Positions 1-8,447 of a DNA stretch of 64,000 nucleotides are shown piece by piece. The stretch is from Bryocella elongata. Lineage in GTDB: Bacteria; Acidobacteriota; Terriglobia; Terriglobales; Acidobacteriaceae. Location of the stretch: assembly GCF_900108185.1 (NCBI RefSeq), contig NZ_FNVA01000004.1, forward strand, positions 372,001 to 436,000, read 5' to 3'. Both the position numbers and the translations under genes were made by a program. The first letter of the stretch is position 1; each line of letters opens with the position of its first letter. The notes under the pieces were generated by a model. That model worked only from the letters and a program-made list of their open reading frames with translations. It made no database searches and was not told the DNA's origin.

Positions 1-506
1 TCGAGCTGCAGGATCGTGAGCATGTACATGTCGTCGATCCAGTAGCGGGTCTCGCCGGAGAGACCGTCGGGCTGTGGATGCTCCCACTGACGATCGGCGA
101 AGTGCAGACCCATAGCCTTGTACTTTGCGTCGCTGGTCTCGATGCCGATCTCCATCGGCACAATGCCGAAGATCTCATCGTCGACGTGGGCCCGGGGCGG
201 AATGATGCCAACCTCGCTGCCGCCGGGAAGCAGGGGATCGAAGCGATGCACGAGCCCCTGGCGAAGCGCATCGTCGTGTGTAACCGTCGCGAAGGTGAGG
301 GCACCGTACCAGGTGGCGGCTTCGGAGTAGTGAATTGTCGTGGGCTGCTGATGTGGACTGGTGACGAAGTGTTCTGCGACACGCTTGCCTACCTGCTGCG
401 GGGCATAGCCTTCGGGCCAGTTGGTAAACCAGGACTGCTGTGCCTGCGCGGCGACGGAGCCACCCAGCAGGCACAGCGACGTTGCGATCAGGATTCCGTT
501 CTTCAT
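1..506 (-). CDS. GH105/GH88-type unsaturated glycuronyl hydrolase, secreted, N-terminal part (cut by window edge)
   Basis: Reading down from the ATG at 506 gives 168 residues before the window ends. The first ~22 residues (MKNGILIATSLCLLGGSVAA) are a typical signal peptide. The visible part ends with GETRYWIDDMYMLTIL. This matches the Asp-Asp-containing motif of GH105/GH88 enzymes (YteR/RhiN type), which remove the unsaturated uronic acid left by polysaccharide lyases, for example from rhamnogalacturonan oligosaccharides. The start lies 7 bp after the stop of the upstream secreted protein, so the two are probably co-transcribed together with the TonB-dependent receptor further upstream. The catalytic core continues beyond base 1, so substrate class and completeness cannot be judged. 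Confidence 0.8.
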   Translation of the reverse strand, partial: MKNGILIATSLCLLGGSVAAQAQQSWFTNWPEGYAPQQVGKRVAEHFVTSPHQQPTTIHYSEAATWYGALTFATVTHDDALRQGLVHRFDPLLPGGSEVGIIPPRAHVDDEIFGIVPMEIGIETSDAKYKAMGLHFADRQWEHPQPDGLSGETRYWIDDMYMLTILQL

Positions 507-513
507 GGGTGCG

Positions 514-2061
514 TCACTTCGATTCGGGGATCTCGAGCCGCATGTGGTGCAGCCCCGTATAAGTCACGTAGAGGTTATCTGAGTCTCCCGTGACCGTGAA
601 GTCCTTTGCGTCGGCGCTGGTCTTGATCTGGAGTCCGGGCAAGGACCAGCTGCCGCGCAGGAGCTTCGCTTTGTCCGTGCCTTTGGCATGGATCTGGATC
701 TTAATCGTGCTGTTGGCGTCCTTCGTGTCGATGCTGAGGCCGTGCTCGTCGGCGCTGGCATTGATGGGCGGGCATTCGACGATCAGCACCCAGCCGATCT
801 GTCCTGACGGTGTGCGCCATTGCACCGTCGCCGGATGGAACTGCGAGGTGGGGCCGGCATCCTTGGTGAAGCTGGTGATCTCGCCACCGAAGATAACGTT
901 GTTGCCGATCCACGCGGTTGCCGTCCGCTTGTCGTCGATCTCCTGCCGCACCAGATGTGGTCCGGAGAAGTGTGTCATCTTCGCCCGAGCATCGTCCGGC
1001 ACGTTGAGGCCCAGGATCGCGATGTGCGGAGCGAACCAGAGGTCAGGCAGGTGGTCAGTTGTGGCAACCAGCGGAGGCAGTGGAGCGTGTTTCGCATCGA
1101 GCATCGTGCGCATCCACACGCCGACGACGCTGACGTAACTTTCCATGTCCATGCCATAGGAACGGTCGAATGGGCCGCTGAGGTTGCGCAGCGATGGCTG
1201 GTAATACTTCATCAGATCGCGCCACAGGGAGATCTCCATGGTGCTGCCCATGTCGCGCAGGTGCGCCGACGAGCCGTAGTTGCGCCACAGAGCGAGGCCG
1301 TAGAGATCGACTCCGCAGTACGTCGGCGAGTTGTACTCGAAGAATGCATGATGTGCGGAGAAGAGGTTGTTGACCGCGTCGTTCCAGTCAGCAGATTGCT
1401 TCAGCCAGTCGGCGCGATGGTCATGCACCGCGGCGAAGTCCCACAGGAAGCCGTACATCAGGGCGATGTTGGTGTAGGACGGCACGAGCCGGCCCTCCTG
1501 CATCTCTCCCACTACGGCCAGGTCGATCGCCTTGTACATGCGTTCGCGGAGAGACGCGGGGACACGATCCGGGTACTCGATCAGGATCATCGCGAAGGTG
1601 GTGCCGATGAAGTGTCGCCAGTTGGGGTCGTAGCCGCGCCACATAACGCTCTTGCCCGTGGGAGTCGGCTCCTCGGGTGTGCGTTTATAGGTGCCATACC
1701 AACGAACTCCGGGAACGGTGTACTGCTGATCGAGCACCTTCTCGATCACCTGCGCCGCGCGGCCGCGATCGCCGTCCTGGTCGCGAAAGAGCAGGCCCAG
1801 AGCGTACCAGCTGGACTCGCGGACCATGTAGCGACCCGCTGAGCCATGGGCGCCCGCCGCGCCCGTCGAGTAAGGACTGCGCACAAGCTTGGCGCCGTCG
1901 TCATAAAAGTGGTCGCTCCATTGCATCGACTGCTCAAAGAGCTCGCGGGTGTTGGCATCCATCGATGTCGGCAAGAAATGGCGGGCAACAGGTAAAGACT
2001 GCCCGCCCAGGAGAGATGAGGTTCCACACAGCAACAAGAGGCAAAGAATTCGGCGAAGCAT
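514..2061 (-). CDS. secreted protein of unknown function, probably alpha/alpha-toroid-like
   Basis: This is a 515-residue protein. The ATG at 2061 is chosen because GGAG lies six bases upstream and a clean signal peptide follows (MLRRILCLLLLCGTSSLLGG). An in-frame ATG at 2103 lies in the loop of a hairpin and is less likely. The middle third is rich in Trp, Tyr and His in helical segments (WRGYDPNWRHFIGTTFA, SPTYCGVDLYGLALW), as in toroid-fold lyases and hydrolases. The last ~150 residues look beta-rich, with HIAILGL and VIFGGEITSF. I do not recognise a named family. Its place between a TonB-dependent receptor and a GH105-type hydrolase suggests a role in polysaccharide breakdown, for example as a lyase producing the unsaturated ends GH105 needs. 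That role is inference only. Confidence 0.75.
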   Translation of the reverse strand: MLRRILCLLLLCGTSSLLGGQSLPVARHFLPTSMDANTRELFEQSMQWSDHFYDDGAKLVRSPYSTGAAGAHGSAGRYMVRESSWYALGLLFRDQDGDRGRAAQVIEKVLDQQYTVPGVRWYGTYKRTPEEPTPTGKSVMWRGYDPNWRHFIGTTFAMILIEYPDRVPASLRERMYKAIDLAVVGEMQEGRLVPSYTNIALMYGFLWDFAAVHDHRADWLKQSADWNDAVNNLFSAHHAFFEYNSPTYCGVDLYGLALWRNYGSSAHLRDMGSTMEISLWRDLMKYYQPSLRNLSGPFDRSYGMDMESYVSVVGVWMRTMLDAKHAPLPPLVATTDHLPDLWFAPHIAILGLNVPDDARAKMTHFSGPHLVRQEIDDKRTATAWIGNNVIFGGEITSFTKDAGPTSQFHPATVQWRTPSGQIGWVLIVECPPINASADEHGLSIDTKDANSTIKIQIHAKGTDKAKLLRGSWSLPGLQIKTSADAKDFTVTGDSDNLYVTYTGLHHMRLEIPESK

Positions 2062-2084
2062 TCCAATCTCCGGGGGAAGTTGCA

Positions 2085-2117
2085 GGCAGCGGCCATCGTA
2101 CATCGATGGCCGCTGCC
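2085..2117 (-). other. perfect 14-bp stem, 5-nt loop hairpin between receptor gene and downstream gene
   Basis: GGCAGCGGCCATCG (2085-2098) pairs perfectly with CGATGGCCGCTGCC (2104-2117) around the loop TACAT. It lies just after the stop of the TonB-dependent receptor and before the start of the next gene on the same strand. No T-tract follows on the minus strand. It is therefore more likely a partial terminator or a 3'-end-stabilising stem that sets the ratio of receptor to enzyme mRNA than a full intrinsic terminator. Confidence 0.6.
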
Positions 2118-2142
2118 CGCGAGTGGAGCGGTGTCGCAGGGG

Positions 2143-5100
2143 TTAGAAGCTGAACTTCGCCGCGAACTCCACCGTGCGCTGTTCGTACGTGGGGGTACCG
2201 CTTGCCGAGGTGATGGTGCCAACGGTCGAGGTGTTGCTGATGTTGGCGTTTGGCGTTGAGAGGTTCGGATGGTTGAAGACGTTGAACGAGTCCGCCCGCA
2301 ACTGGACGTGGTACCTCTCGTTGAACGTAATGTTCTTCTCGAGGTTGATGTCCCAGTCCTGGTAGCGCGGTCCGCGCAGCATGTCATAGCCCGAGTTGCC
2401 GTACGCTCCGCCAGGGATTGCCGAGGAGTTTACGGGAGCTGTGAACGCTGCTGCATTGAACCACTGCGCCTTGGTCTTCGTCGTGGGATAGAGTGCGACG
2501 CCTGCGACGCGATTGGCTCGGCCGCTGACGAGGTTCGTCCACTTGTTGCCGCTGCCATCGGTGTAGGAGCCAGGTGCCGTGTAGGTGACCGAGAACGGTT
2601 GGCCGTTCTGGAAGACCGAGATTCCCGAAACCTGCCAACCGCTGACGAGCTTGTCGACGAAGTCGTTGGACGAGCCCAGGAACGCCTTGCCCTTGCCGAA
2701 CGGCAATTGGTAGGAGTAGTTGACCGTCAGAACCTGCGGAGCGATACCCCCGATGGGGCCGTAGGAATCGTTCGGTGTCGCGCCGGAGGGGTTCTCGATG
2801 TTCTCCGTGCCCAGCGAGCGGATCCACTGGTACTCAGCACCGAACGCAAGACCGTTGTGGTACTGGTGATGAGCTCCCAGCTGCAGTGAGTTTGAGGTGC
2901 TGTGGAAGATCGGATCCAGGTTCAGGCCGATCGTGGAGAAGGGTTGCACGAGGTTGAGGCTCTGCGCCGTGACGGAGCCGTTCTTGATCAGCACGGGCTG
3001 CGCTGGCAGGTTGATGTTCGGTGCATAGTTGCCGCTACCACCATAGTTGTTCTGCTTCAGGTTGTGCTGGCCCACGTAGCCGATGCGCACGTCCCAGTTA
3101 TGCGAAAACTCATGCTCCACCGCGAGGTTGTACTCCTCGGTGTAGGGCGTTGTGGTCGGAGCCTGCGCCAGGACCGAGGGGTTCGCTGCGAAGCTTCCTG
3201 TTGCCGAGAAAGGATTCGACATCGAGAAGGTAGGCGTGGAGCCCGAGGCGTTGTTGTACGTCGCCGAGCCGGAGAAGGGCAGCGTGCCGAACGGAGCCGT
3301 ACCCACGTAGGACGCCGGCAGCAGGTTGTAGTAGATGCCGAACGCACCACGCAGCACGGTGTGAGGTACAGCTTCATACGCGAAGCCGATCCGAGGCGCG
3401 ACGTTCTTCTTGTCCTGGCCCAGGTACGCGAACACACTGCTGGGCAGGCCTGCGGTTCCCGACAAGGCGATGGGAATCGAGGTCAGGAAGTTCGAGATTG
3501 ATGCTGCCGGATACGAGCTACCGAAGACGACGACTTCCTTCAGGGATGGGACGTAGAGCGAGTTCAGGCCATACGGGTTGTCGCGGAACCATTGCAGGTC
3601 GTAACGGATGCCGGCATTGATGGTGAGGTTACGGAGCGGCTTCCAGTCGTCCTGGATGTAGCCTGCATACTGCGCGGAGATGTTGCGGGTGATGAAGTTG
3701 TTCGGTACCGCCTGGATGGTCTTGACCGGGTAGCCCAGCAGGAAGTCCGCAAAGGCATTGCCCGAGTACTGACCCGTGAAGCTGAAGGAGCCGCGCTGTG
3801 GGCTGACCGCGGAGTCGTTCCAGTGATTGTCGTAGATGACGGAGAAGCCCATCTTGAGGGTGTGCTTTTCGGTGACCTTGGTGAGGTTCGTGCCCAGCTG
3901 GCCAACCTGCTCGAGATCCTTCGAACCGGACTCCGAGATGGACTGGATGTTTGTGATGGAGATCTGTGGCGCGCCTTCGATCAGCTCCTGGCCAAGGCCC
4001 GGGATGATCGAGGAGAAGTCAGTCTTATAGTTCTGCGGCGTGCGGTAGATCGGCAGGTGGAAGAACGAGCCGTAGGTGTCGAGCAGCAGGCTCGGCGAGA
4101 AGGTGTGCGTCCAACCCAGGATGAAGTTGGAGTTGTGCTCGCCGTCCTGTGCGTTGCCGCCCTGCAGGCTGTCGGAGCCGTTGGTGGGGCTGGGGCCGTA
4201 GAAAGCGCGCAGGTAGGTGAAGCGGATCTGGTCCTTGCTCGACAGCTTGTGATCCAGGCGCACAGAGATACGGTTTGCCACGGATGTCTCTGCCACCTGC
4301 TCGTAGGTGTTGACGCCCGTGCCACTGGTCGTGACCTTCGGCATCAGCAGCGTGAGCAGCTGTGCCGACACTGCGTTGATGCGGGCCGTGGGAATGGTCT
4401 GGTTGGCGAAGGAAAGGCCCGTGGTGGGGTCGACCAGGTTGAGCGTAGGGAATTCGGTGAAGACGCCCTGGCGCATCAGCGTGGTGGGCTGCTGCGTGTT
4501 GTCCGAGTAGGACTGCGTGAGGCGGAAGCCTTCATACGCGAAGAAGAAGAAGCTCCGGTCCTTGCCGTTGTAGACCTTCGGAATCCAGATGGGACCGGTG
4601 AAGTTGCCGCCGAACTCGTTGCGCTGGTACGGGGGACGTGCCGAAGAGCCGCTGAAGTAGCCCTTCGCGCCCATACCCTTGGAGCGGTTGTACTCCAGCA
4701 GCTCGCCGTGAAACTGGTTGGTGCCGCTGGCGCTGGCGACGATGAGCGCCGCCGGCTGGCCGAACTCGGCCGGAGCCCCGGTGGAGATGAACTTGAACTG
4801 CGAGATGGCGTCGAGCGGTGGAACTTCGGGCTCGGCGCGCTGCAGGGTCACCTCGGCGTTGCTCACGCCGTCCAGGGTGGAGGCGAGACCGCCGTACGCG
4901 TTGCGGGAGCCGGTGCCGGCCGCTACGGTCAGACCGCGGGTGGCAAGCTGGTCCTGCGCTCCCACGCCCTGGATGCCGGGTGCGAGCACCATCAGGCCCA
5001 TCACGCTGAGGTGGCCGTTGAGCGGCGTGTTCTGGATCGCCTGGGCCTCAATGACGGAGCCGACCGAGGAATCGTCGGTTTGGATCACTGGAGCGCCACC

Positions 5101-5517
5101 GGAAACCTCGACCACCTGGCTGACTTCACCGACTGTCAGGGTCGGAGCCAGAGAGAGGGTCTGGTCGATCGTCAGGTGGACACCCGTCTGGCGGTAGCTC
5201 TGGAAGCCCGCGTGGTCCACCTTGACGATGTAGTCTCCCGGGGGGAGCTGCGTGAGGGTAAAGCTGCCGTTATCGGACGTGGTGATGGTGTGGACGGTGT
5301 TGGTCGTCGGCTGGGTGATCGTGACGGTCGCGCCGGGGACGGCTGCTCCGCTGGGGTCGGACACGGTACCGGTGATGGTTCCGGTGATCCCCTGCGCGTG
5401 CAGGTGTGCTCCTCCCCAGAGCATGAGACCCACGGTCAGGGCTCCAGCCAGTGCGAAACCGCGGCCGACCACTGCTGTCCGGGCGCGCCGGATCGTGTGC
5501 CAGGTGAAAACGTTCAT
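2143..5517 (-). CDS. TonB-dependent receptor with N-terminal carboxypeptidase regulatory-like domain (Oar-like)
   Basis: This 1124-residue outer-membrane protein begins with a positively charged stretch and a signal peptide ending at AHLHAQG (about residue 44). Residues ~45-125 form a carboxypeptidase-regulatory/CnaB-like beta-sandwich (ITGTITGTVSDPSGAAVPGATVTI). A plug domain follows (~130-250; SVGSVIEAQAIQNTPLNGH, RGLTVAAGTGSRNAYGGLASTLDGV). The rest is a beta-barrel ending in the aromatic terminus TVEFAAKFSF. Such receptors import large ligands such as oligosaccharides across the outer membrane using TonB energy. A palindromic operator candidate lies 106-139 bp upstream of the start. The downstream genes encode a secreted protein and a GH105-type hydrolase, which points to a plant or microbial polysaccharide as ligand. 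The exact ligand cannot be read from the sequence. Confidence 0.93.
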   Translation of the reverse strand: MNVFTWHTIRRARTAVVGRGFALAGALTVGLMLWGGAHLHAQGITGTITGTVSDPSGAAVPGATVTITQPTTNTVHTITTSDNGSFTLTQLPPGDYIVKVDHAGFQSYRQTGVHLTIDQTLSLAPTLTVGEVSQVVEVSGGAPVIQTDDSSVGSVIEAQAIQNTPLNGHLSVMGLMVLAPGIQGVGAQDQLATRGLTVAAGTGSRNAYGGLASTLDGVSNAEVTLQRAEPEVPPLDAISQFKFISTGAPAEFGQPAALIVASASGTNQFHGELLEYNRSKGMGAKGYFSGSSARPPYQRNEFGGNFTGPIWIPKVYNGKDRSFFFFAYEGFRLTQSYSDNTQQPTTLMRQGVFTEFPTLNLVDPTTGLSFANQTIPTARINAVSAQLLTLLMPKVTTSGTGVNTYEQVAETSVANRISVRLDHKLSSKDQIRFTYLRAFYGPSPTNGSDSLQGGNAQDGEHNSNFILGWTHTFSPSLLLDTYGSFFHLPIYRTPQNYKTDFSSIIPGLGQELIEGAPQISITNIQSISESGSKDLEQVGQLGTNLTKVTEKHTLKMGFSVIYDNHWNDSAVSPQRGSFSFTGQYSGNAFADFLLGYPVKTIQAVPNNFITRNISAQYAGYIQDDWKPLRNLTINAGIRYDLQWFRDNPYGLNSLYVPSLKEVVVFGSSYPAASISNFLTSIPIALSGTAGLPSSVFAYLGQDKKNVAPRIGFAYEAVPHTVLRGAFGIYYNLLPASYVGTAPFGTLPFSGSATYNNASGSTPTFSMSNPFSATGSFAANPSVLAQAPTTTPYTEEYNLAVEHEFSHNWDVRIGYVGQHNLKQNNYGGSGNYAPNINLPAQPVLIKNGSVTAQSLNLVQPFSTIGLNLDPIFHSTSNSLQLGAHHQYHNGLAFGAEYQWIRSLGTENIENPSGATPNDSYGPIGGIAPQVLTVNYSYQLPFGKGKAFLGSSNDFVDKLVSGWQVSGISVFQNGQPFSVTYTAPGSYTDGSGNKWTNLVSGRANRVAGVALYPTTKTKAQWFNAAAFTAPVNSSAIPGGAYGNSGYDMLRGPRYQDWDINLEKNITFNERYHVQLRADSFNVFNHPNLSTPNANISNTSTVGTITSASGTPTYEQRTVEFAAKFSF

Positions 5518-5622
5518 GAACTGCCTCCAAAGCTTCTCTGGGCGGCGAAGTTCACGTCGCGAAATGCCACCTCAAGAGAAGTGGCGGGAGTATCCGGGCC
5601 TCGTTTTGGGGTTGGCAACGTA

Positions 5623-5655
5623 TTTCACGGTGAGGCGGGTGTTTCACCGTGAAAC
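5623..5655. promoter_or_regulatory. tandem palindromic operator candidate upstream of the TonB-dependent receptor
   Basis: GTTTCACCGTGAAAC (5641-5655) is a perfect odd palindrome with 7-bp arms. A second, partly degenerate copy, TTTCACGGTGA, lies at 5623-5633, with centres 19 bp apart, about two helical turns. A further half-site, CCGTGAAA, is at 5703-5710. The same core occurs upstream of the neighbouring winged-helix regulator. The arrangement suggests cooperative binding of a dimeric regulator at the receptor promoter. The regulator's identity is inferred. Confidence 0.6.
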
Positions 5656-5769
5656 GATGACTAACGCTATTAGAATGAATGGCGTAATCGGTAACGTAAG
5701 GCCCGTGAAAAAGCCGGTCATCTGTGCTTCAGAATCGAGGGCTCTAAGCTTCGGCGGGTGGGAGAAAGG

Positions 5770-7104
5770 CTATCGCGACGACGGCGCCCCAGTGAGCACG
5801 TGATAGCAAAGTACGTTGCTCTGATACGAGGTCCCATTGAGGTTCTGCGCAGACAGCAGCAGCTCGAAGTGCGGAATCGCCCGGCCTTCCTGCGAAATCT
5901 TCTTTAGAAAGGGCAAAAAGTCGGGGCTCAGGAGGAACTCGGCGGCAGCTTCGGTCCCGGCTTTGCTCGTCCCGCCGATGAGCAGCGAGGAACTTCGGGT
6001 ATCGAGACTGGGCAGGTAGGCCACGACGCCGTACGCGAGGTGCTCGCGGTCATCGCCGATTTCGACGTATTCCGACTTTTCGCCCGGTCCGGGATCGCGA
6101 TTCTGCACCATATTCACCCGGGTGAGCGGGTCGTAGCCCACGCGGAACCTCCCGAAGGGCTCAAAGAGATCGACCCAGGGGTTCGCCCGCGCACTACCGA
6201 TCAGGATGACGTTGTTCTGCTTCAGCTCACTGAGGCTGACGTCGCGGGCGAATCGGATCTGCGTCTTGCTGTGGTCGACCTCGGGTATGCGCTGCAGCGC
6301 CGACACCATGCGGAGGTCGGCGACGTTGGTGTACTGGCTGGTGAGCAACACCTGCCAAAGATGTTCCATGCCCTTCGGCGGGGTCAGCTCCCGGTAATGC
6401 TTCGTCATGTAGTCGGGAAGCTGGATCTCCCTGCCGATGAACTCATCCATCAGCACGAGACTGCTGTCGGCCGGAACGAGGATCGTAGTCCTTTGCGGAT
6501 CAAAGATGCTCGCCCAGAAGCGCTGGTCCAGGGGGACGTGCGCGGCAGCGCGGTCGGCGAGGCGCAGCCGCCAGCCCGCGATCATCGCGAGGCAAAGGAC
6601 GAGGCCCACGCCGATCGCGATGGCCGTCCTGATGTAGATATGGCGACGGCTGCCCGGCTCTGGTTCGAGCTCTGCGAGCACCTGGACGGGGACTGCAGAG
6701 GGAACCGGAATCGGCGCTGATGCTCCGGCCGTGGCCGCGACCTCGGGCTCGCGAAACTGGAACTCGGGGACGTAGCTGCCCTTGGGGATGGTGAGGACGA
6801 TTGCGTCCTCCTTACCCTCCGTGGAGTAGTACTCCTGCAACCGGAGGCGCAGGAAACGCGCCTGGGATCGGACGATGCTGTCCTCTCCGATGTGGTAACC
6901 CTCGGTACGGCCGAAGACCTCTACGCCGATATTCTGCTCGTGGATGCTGCTGGTCTTGCCCTTCTGCGTCTGCTCGCAGATGAAGCGCAGGAAGCTGGCA
7001 AGCTTGTGCGACTTGCGAAAGGTTACCGAGGCGAGGATTCGTTCGACCTGGCGCCGCTGCTGCTCGACGGATGGAGTCTCGGCAACGGTCCTGGGGGCGA
7101 TCAT
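5770..7104 (-). CDS. transmembrane winged-helix transcriptional regulator (CadC-like architecture)
   Basis: This is a 444-residue protein. The N-terminal ~115 residues form a cytoplasmic DNA-binding region (ILASVTFRKSHKLASFLRFICEQ, EDSIVRSQARFLRLRLQEYY, IVLTIPKGSYVPEF) that resembles a winged-helix/OmpR-type domain found in many acidobacterial regulators. A Pro/Ala linker leads to one transmembrane helix (AIAIGVGLVLCLAMIAG, about residue 160). A ~265-residue extracytoplasmic part follows, suited to sensing a periplasmic ligand. The start lies 35 bp from a TTCACGGTGAA palindrome, consistent with autoregulation. It sits directly upstream of and co-oriented with the receptor, and divergent from an acyltransferase gene. 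I infer that it is a one-component membrane regulator of this locus. Confidence 0.85.
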   Translation of the reverse strand: MIAPRTVAETPSVEQQRRQVERILASVTFRKSHKLASFLRFICEQTQKGKTSSIHEQNIGVEVFGRTEGYHIGEDSIVRSQARFLRLRLQEYYSTEGKEDAIVLTIPKGSYVPEFQFREPEVAATAGASAPIPVPSAVPVQVLAELEPEPGSRRHIYIRTAIAIGVGLVLCLAMIAGWRLRLADRAAAHVPLDQRFWASIFDPQRTTILVPADSSLVLMDEFIGREIQLPDYMTKHYRELTPPKGMEHLWQVLLTSQYTNVADLRMVSALQRIPEVDHSKTQIRFARDVSLSELKQNNVILIGSARANPWVDLFEPFGRFRVGYDPLTRVNMVQNRDPGPGEKSEYVEIGDDREHLAYGVVAYLPSLDTRSSSLLIGGTSKAGTEAAAEFLLSPDFLPFLKKISQEGRAIPHFELLLSAQNLNGTSYQSNVLCYHVLTGAPSSR

Positions 7105-7130
7105 GCGGACTCCGGTGCCCGGCGGCTCCG

Positions 7131-7167
7131 TGATTCACGGTGAAATCACGCAGGTCTAGCCGTGAAA
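7131..7167. promoter_or_regulatory. palindromic operator candidate between the regulator and the divergent acyltransferase gene
   Basis: TTCACGGTGAA (7134-7144) has perfect 5-bp arms around a central G, the same core as at the receptor promoter. A half-site, CCGTGAAA, follows at 7160-7167, 22 bp away centre to centre. It lies 30-63 bp upstream of the regulator start (7104) and 89-125 bp upstream of the divergent gene start (7256), so one protein could control both. Confidence 0.55.
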
Positions 7168-7255
7168 TCGCTTCGAAGGGCCACGCAGGGACGGCTACAT
7201 TGTAACGGGATGCAGGTACGGTCGGCTTTCGCCGGAGGTGTGCCAAGGACTTGTA

Positions 7256-8440
7256 ATGGATGACATCGCGGCAACGCCGAAAGTTTTGATCCAGCCTTCA
7301 CCTCAGCTCACAACTGTGCCAGCTTCGACGCGGCTCCAGTCGCTCGACGCGTTGCGTGGGCTGACGATTGCTCTGATGATTCTCGTGAACACCAGCGGCG
7401 ACGGAAGCCACACCTACCGCCTGCTGCTACACTCGCCCTGGAACGGCCTCACCTTCGCGGACGTGGTCTTCCCCTGCTTCCTGTTCATGATGGGCATCTC
7501 GTTGGTGCTGTCGCTTAGCGGGAGGAAGAGGCGAGGTCTTTCGAATGGCCTGCTCGCCCGTACAGCCTTCCGACGTGCTCTCGTGCTCTTCGCCATCGGC
7601 CTGGCGTTGAACGGCTTTCCGTTTTATGACCTGCACACTCTCCGGATCTTCGGAGTCTTGCAGCGCATTGCTATCTGCTCCTTCTGCGGAGCGGTGATCT
7701 TCCTCTGGCTGCGACCCCGCACGATCGCGATCCTCACCGTGTCCATCCTGCTGGGCTACTGGATTCTGCTGCGCTGGGTCCCGGTGCCGGGCTTCGGGAC
7801 GCCGGGCGTCGATCTGCCACTGCTCGATCCTCACGGAAATTGGCCGGCGTGGGTTGATCGCCATCTGCTGCCGGCGAACCACCTGTATCACCGCGGCTAC
7901 TATGACCCGGAGGGCCTGCTGAGCAGCGTAGCCGCGCTGGCGTCGACGCTGCTCGGCGTACTGACGGGCCTGGCTCTCTTACGGCCTGGGGCGCCCGTGG
8001 CCCGGGCGAAGGCGTTGCTCATCGCAGGGGTGGTGTGTCTGAGCACAGGCGTCGTATGGAGCTTCTGGCTGCCGTTGAACAAGCGTCTGTGGACGAGTTC
8101 GTTCGTCGCGGTGAACGGAGGCCTCAGCCTGATGGCGCTGGCGTTGTGCCTCTGGTGGCTGGACGTCTCAGGGAAGGGCCGCCGCATCGCGTACCCTCTG
8201 CTTGTCTTTGGGACGAACTCGCTGGCGGCGTACACGCTCTCGGAGTTCCTCGCCGCGTTCCTAAGCAGCGTGCACGTCGCGGGCTCGACCGAGACGCTGC
8301 AACAGTGGCTGTTCCATCCACTTGCGATCGTCGTACCCAACCTCTACGTGGCTGCGCTGGCCTATGCGATCCTCTACGTGGCCATCTGCTTTGTGCCGAT
8401 CCAGTGGATGTACCGCCGGAAGATCTTCCTGAAGGTGTGA
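7256..8440 (+). CDS. HGSNAT-like membrane acyltransferase (DUF5009/NagX-like)
   Basis: This 394-residue polytopic membrane protein has about ten helices. The diagnostic N-terminus LQSLDALRGLTIALMILVNT is followed by an F-A-D-V-V-F-P segment and FLFMMGISLVLSL. That pattern is shared by heparan-alpha-glucosaminide N-acetyltransferase and bacterial NagX-like proteins, which transfer acetyl groups to amino sugars across a membrane. The ATG at 7256 is chosen because AGGA lies seven bases upstream; a GTG at 7238 lacks suitable spacing. It is divergent from the winged-helix regulator across a palindromic site. Its stop is 7 bp from the convergent APC permease gene. A role in processing amino-sugar-containing oligosaccharides is inference. 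Confidence 0.85.
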   Translation: MDDIAATPKVLIQPSPQLTTVPASTRLQSLDALRGLTIALMILVNTSGDGSHTYRLLLHSPWNGLTFADVVFPCFLFMMGISLVLSLSGRKRRGLSNGLLARTAFRRALVLFAIGLALNGFPFYDLHTLRIFGVLQRIAICSFCGAVIFLWLRPRTIAILTVSILLGYWILLRWVPVPGFGTPGVDLPLLDPHGNWPAWVDRHLLPANHLYHRGYYDPEGLLSSVAALASTLLGVLTGLALLRPGAPVARAKALLIAGVVCLSTGVVWSFWLPLNKRLWTSSFVAVNGGLSLMALALCLWWLDVSGKGRRIAYPLLVFGTNSLAAYTLSEFLAAFLSSVHVAGSTETLQQWLFHPLAIVVPNLYVAALAYAILYVAICFVPIQWMYRRKIFLKV

Positions 8441-8447
8441 CCGACTG

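Noticed and set aside
3592..5652. Long plus-strand open frame (686 codons) opposite the TonB-dependent receptor
   Set aside because: It is a GC-driven antisense frame. Its translation is Arg/Glu/Asp/Gly-rich with no motif, while the minus strand encodes a well-defined receptor over the same bases.
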